A stretch of DNA of 64,000 nt. Source: Gordonia sp. KTR9 (GTDB lineage Bacteria > Actinomycetota > Actinomycetes > Mycobacteriales > Mycobacteriaceae). How positions within the stretch are numbered: position 1 is the stretch's first letter; the number at the start of each line of letters is the position of its first letter. Below the pieces are notes generated by a model. That model had not been told where the DNA came from and made no database searches. It saw only the letters and a list, made by a program, of their open reading frames with translations. Positions 62,003 to 64,000 of the stretch are shown one piece after another. The stretch spans positions 5,146,001-5,210,000 of the forward strand of contig NC_018581.1 of NCBI RefSeq assembly GCF_000143885.2, in the 5' to 3' direction. The position numbers were made by a program, and so were the translations under genes.

Positions 62003-62479
62003 TCAGCCGCGCGTCAGAACGCGCGCGACGCGGTCCAGATCGGCGAGCTGCTCCTCCCGCGGAGCCTCCCACAGCTTCTTCGGCAGCTTCTCGAGATCCT
62101 TGACAGCCGCCTCGGCGTGATCGAGCGCTTCGGTCGCCTCGTCCTCGCCGAGGTCCACCGACGCGATGAGCCGGTCGTCGAGTTCGAAGACCGCGTCGTC
62201 GAGGCGGTTGCGCGCCGCGACGAGTTCGTCGTCGTGCGGGATCGCCGGGTTCGCGTGCACGTCCGCGATGGCATACCGAATCCGCCGATGCAGCAGCGCT
62301 TCTCGGGTGTTGTCGGTGGCCCAGCTATCGGGCGCGCGGCCCGGTCGGCCGGGAATCAGGTCGGTGGATCGCGCGAAGGTGCGCACTCGTTTGTCCGAGT
62401 CGTACGCGAACCAGGCGGCGCCGCCGAGAATGAACAGTGCGACCACCACGGTGGCCACGATGATGATGACCGCGATCAT
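62003..62479 (-). CDS. single-pass membrane protein with helical cytosolic domain
   Basis: 158 residues. An N-terminal helix (IAVIIIVATVVVALFILGGA) is followed by a helical soluble part of about 125 residues (RRIRYAIADVHANP, then EATEALDHAEAAVKDLEKLP). No family recognised. It starts 13 bp after the stop of the acyl-CoA dehydrogenase gene on the same strand and could be part of its transcript. It is convergent with the proline-rich micro-protein gene, four bases apart. Confidence 0.78.
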   Translation of the reverse strand: MIAVIIIVATVVVALFILGGAAWFAYDSDKRVRTFARSTDLIPGRPGRAPDSWATDNTREALLHRRIRYAIADVHANPAIPHDDELVAARNRLDDAVFELDDRLIASVDLGEDEATEALDHAEAAVKDLEKLPKKLWEAPREEQLADLDRVARVLTRG

Positions 62480-62492
62480 GTGGTCAGCCTAC

Positions 62493-63764
62493 TCAGGACG
62501 ACTGCACTCCTTTGGGCGCCTTTCCCGACATGAAACCGAACAGGTATCCGGCGACGCGTCTCATCTGGATCTCGTCGGCACCCTCGGTGATCCGGTAGCG
62601 CCGATGGTGACGGTAGATGTGCTCGAACGGTTCGTGCCGCGAGTAACCGCGTCCGCCGAACACCTGCATCGCCTGGTCGGCAGCGTCGCAGCACAGCCGA
62701 TTCGCCTGGTAGTTGCACATCGAGACCTCCGCAGACGCGGCGAACGGCCCGTGGGTGTCCATCTTCCAGGCGGTTTCGCGGATCAGGGCCCGGATCATCG
62801 CGCACCGGGTGTGCAGGTCGACGAGCGGGAACTGGATCGCCTGATTCGTCGACAGCTTCTTGCCGAAAGGGGCACGCTCGTTGGCGTATGCCACCGCACG
62901 GTCGACGCAGTACTGTGCGGCACCCAGACTGGACGCCGCCTGGCGGATGCGGTTCTCGTTGAAGAAGTGCTGCACGACCTGCAGGCCGGCGCCCTCGGCG
63001 CCGAACACCGCGGAGTCCGGCACCCGGACATCCCGCAGCGAGATGTGTGCATGGTCGGTCGGCATGTTGAACGTCCACAGGTACTCCTCGACAGCGAACC
63101 CGGGGTCCTGCGGGTCGACGAGGAAAGCGGTGATCCCGCGGGCATCGCCGGGTTCTCCGCTGGTGCGGGCGAACACGATGTCGCGGTGCGCGGCATGGAT
63201 ACCGGTGTTCCACGTCTTCTCACCGTTGATGATCCAGTCGTCGCCGTCGCGGACGGCGGTCGTCTCCATGTAGGTGGCGTCGGAGCCGTGGTCGGGTTCG
63301 GTGATGCCGAAGGCGAAGAACTTCGTCCCCGCGGCCAGTCCTTCGACCCATTCCTCCTGCTGCGCGGGCGTGCCGTATTCGAGCATGAGGAGCAGACCGA
63401 TGTTGTTGCCGACGATGGCGTGCTCGTTCTGCAGATCGCAATGCAGCCCGAGCCCCTTCGACGCCAAGTGCTCGCGGATGATCGCCATCGCCAGGTTCGA
63501 TCCGTCCCGGCCGCCGAACTCGGCCGGAAAAGGGTAGCGGAAATGACCGGCGGCATCGGCCCGCCGCCTTGCCTCACCGAGGAGCGCTTCCCACTCCTTG
63601 TTCGGCAGACCGCCTCGCTCCCAGTCTGTTCGGGAGTCCTCACGCCGGTGGTCGAAGAACCGGATGTTGTCGTCGGCCTGCTCGAGGGGGACGATCTCGG
63701 CTTCGATGAAGGCGTCGAGTTCGGCCAGGTAGTCTTTCAGCGACTCGGGCAGTGCGAAGTCCAC
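62493..63764 (-). CDS. acyl-CoA dehydrogenase
   Basis: 423 residues with the three-domain acyl-CoA dehydrogenase fold: an N-terminal helical domain (LPESLKDYLAELDAFIEAEI), the middle beta-domain FAFGITEPDHGSDATYMETT with the flavin-contact TEP motif, and the C-terminal helical domain ending AMQVFGGRGYSRHEPFEHIY. RITEGADEIQMRRVAGYLFG is the usual tail. It uses FAD to desaturate an acyl-CoA thioester. It is preceded by a DUF6285 gene on the same strand, a combination often found with phosphotransferase-type acyl-CoA clusters; the substrate is unknown. Confidence 0.93.
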   Translation of the reverse strand: MDFALPESLKDYLAELDAFIEAEIVPLEQADDNIRFFDHRREDSRTDWERGGLPNKEWEALLGEARRRADAAGHFRYPFPAEFGGRDGSNLAMAIIREHLASKGLGLHCDLQNEHAIVGNNIGLLLMLEYGTPAQQEEWVEGLAAGTKFFAFGITEPDHGSDATYMETTAVRDGDDWIINGEKTWNTGIHAAHRDIVFARTSGEPGDARGITAFLVDPQDPGFAVEEYLWTFNMPTDHAHISLRDVRVPDSAVFGAEGAGLQVVQHFFNENRIRQAASSLGAAQYCVDRAVAYANERAPFGKKLSTNQAIQFPLVDLHTRCAMIRALIRETAWKMDTHGPFAASAEVSMCNYQANRLCCDAADQAMQVFGGRGYSRHEPFEHIYRHHRRYRITEGADEIQMRRVAGYLFGFMSGKAPKGVQSS

Positions 63765-63801
63765 GATGAACCCCTCTCGGTTGGGATCGGATGTCCGGCG
63801 G

Positions 63802-64000
63802 TCACGGATGAGGGACCGCGAAGTACTTGGGGTTGGCGACGAGGAGTCGGGCCCGCACGTCGGCGACTACGGCGGCGCGGACCTTCTCGTCGGTCCCGTC
63901 GAGTTCACCGGACCACAGCGCTTCACAGAGTGCGCGCTGGTCGGCGATCCCGAGGGCACTCAGGCGTTGCGCACTCGCGGCCGCGTCCTGTGCCGCCCGG
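63802..64000 (-). CDS. DUF6285 family protein, C-terminal end only
   Basis: Sixty-five codons before a stop at 63802-63804 can be read; the 5' part lies beyond the window. The tail runs RAAQDAAASAQRLSALGIAD, then KVRAAVVADVRARLLVANPK and YFAVPHP. This LLVANPKY end is typical of DUF6285 proteins, which sit between phosphotransferase-family and acyl-CoA dehydrogenase genes in mycolata. It stops 37 bp before the acyl-CoA dehydrogenase start. The role is unknown. Confidence 0.65.
   Translation of the reverse strand, partial: RAAQDAAASAQRLSALGIADQRALCEALWSGELDGTDEKVRAAVVADVRARLLVANPKYFAVPHP

Overview
The window is high-GC actinobacterial chromosome with densely packed genes and frequent ATGA/GTGA start-stop overlaps. 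It carries many lineage markers of the mycolic-acid bacteria (Mycobacteriales): a secreted antigen-85-like mycolyltransferase, a DUF3068 protein, a DUF4185 (GH183-type) secreted protein, a Ddn-like deazaflavin nitroreductase, a DUF222/HNH (13E12-type) gene, Ku/LigD, a split PntAa/PntAb/PntB transhydrogenase and a SulP-carbonic anhydrase fusion. The best guess is a Gordonia-like organism; genus is inferred from gene content, not proven. No rRNA, tRNA, CRISPR array, prophage or transposase was recognised.

Layout. 1-5.6 kb: two-component NHEJ repair (Ku on the left edge, cut by the window; LigD), separated by a three-gene overlapping cassette ending in a DUF5994 protein, then a dienelactone hydrolase. 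5.6-15 kb: a MarR-controlled DHA2 drug exporter, a metallophosphoesterase, a SulP transporter fused to a beta-carbonic anhydrase, a YdcF protein, a DoxX-like protein, a DUF222/HNH gene with a repeated perfect palindrome, and a nitroreductase. 15-21.4 kb: a dispersed repeat region, the pntAa-pntAb-pntB operon, and a TetR/aldo-keto reductase/SDR module with an operator-like palindrome. 21.4-24.6 kb: a membrane-tethered molybdopterin oxidoreductase divergent from a flavoprotein that looks like 3-ketosteroid delta4-(5alpha)-dehydrogenase and sits behind a perfect KstR-type operator. 24.6-27.8 kb: copper homeostasis operon csoR-copZ-(small membrane protein)-copA. 28-37.3 kb: a protein with a duplicated Cys/His motif, alpha/beta hydrolase, a lone nadB, a FAD-Rieske oxidoreductase, SDR, phytoene-desaturase-like flavoprotein, SRPBCC and flavodoxin-like proteins. 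37.4-42.7 kb: membrane protein, acidic protein, Rv2629/Balon-type ribosome hibernation factor, AdhC alcohol dehydrogenase and an ABC1/UbiB kinase-like protein. 42.8-51.2 kb: DUF3068 protein, repeats, mycolyltransferase, amidase, a flavoprotein, and a DyP peroxidase-encapsulin pair with a visible cargo-loading tail. 51.3-55.2 kb: a heterodimeric ABC exporter followed by a second copy of the dispersed repeat region. 55.2-64 kb: YdeI-like protein, SDR with a KstR-like site, 2-hydroxyacid dehydrogenase, rnhA, tam, DUF4185 and DUF1697 proteins, a proline-rich micro-protein, acyl-CoA dehydrogenase and the end of a DUF6285 protein.

The most notable items are the encapsulin-DyP nanocompartment, the KstR-linked steroid flavoprotein, the two copies of a palindromic dispersed repeat (one supplying a stop codon to the adjacent gene), the exact palindrome repeated in and near the HNH gene, and the duplicated Cys/His-motif protein, whose function is unknown. 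No wholly new multi-gene defence or metabolic system could be supported.
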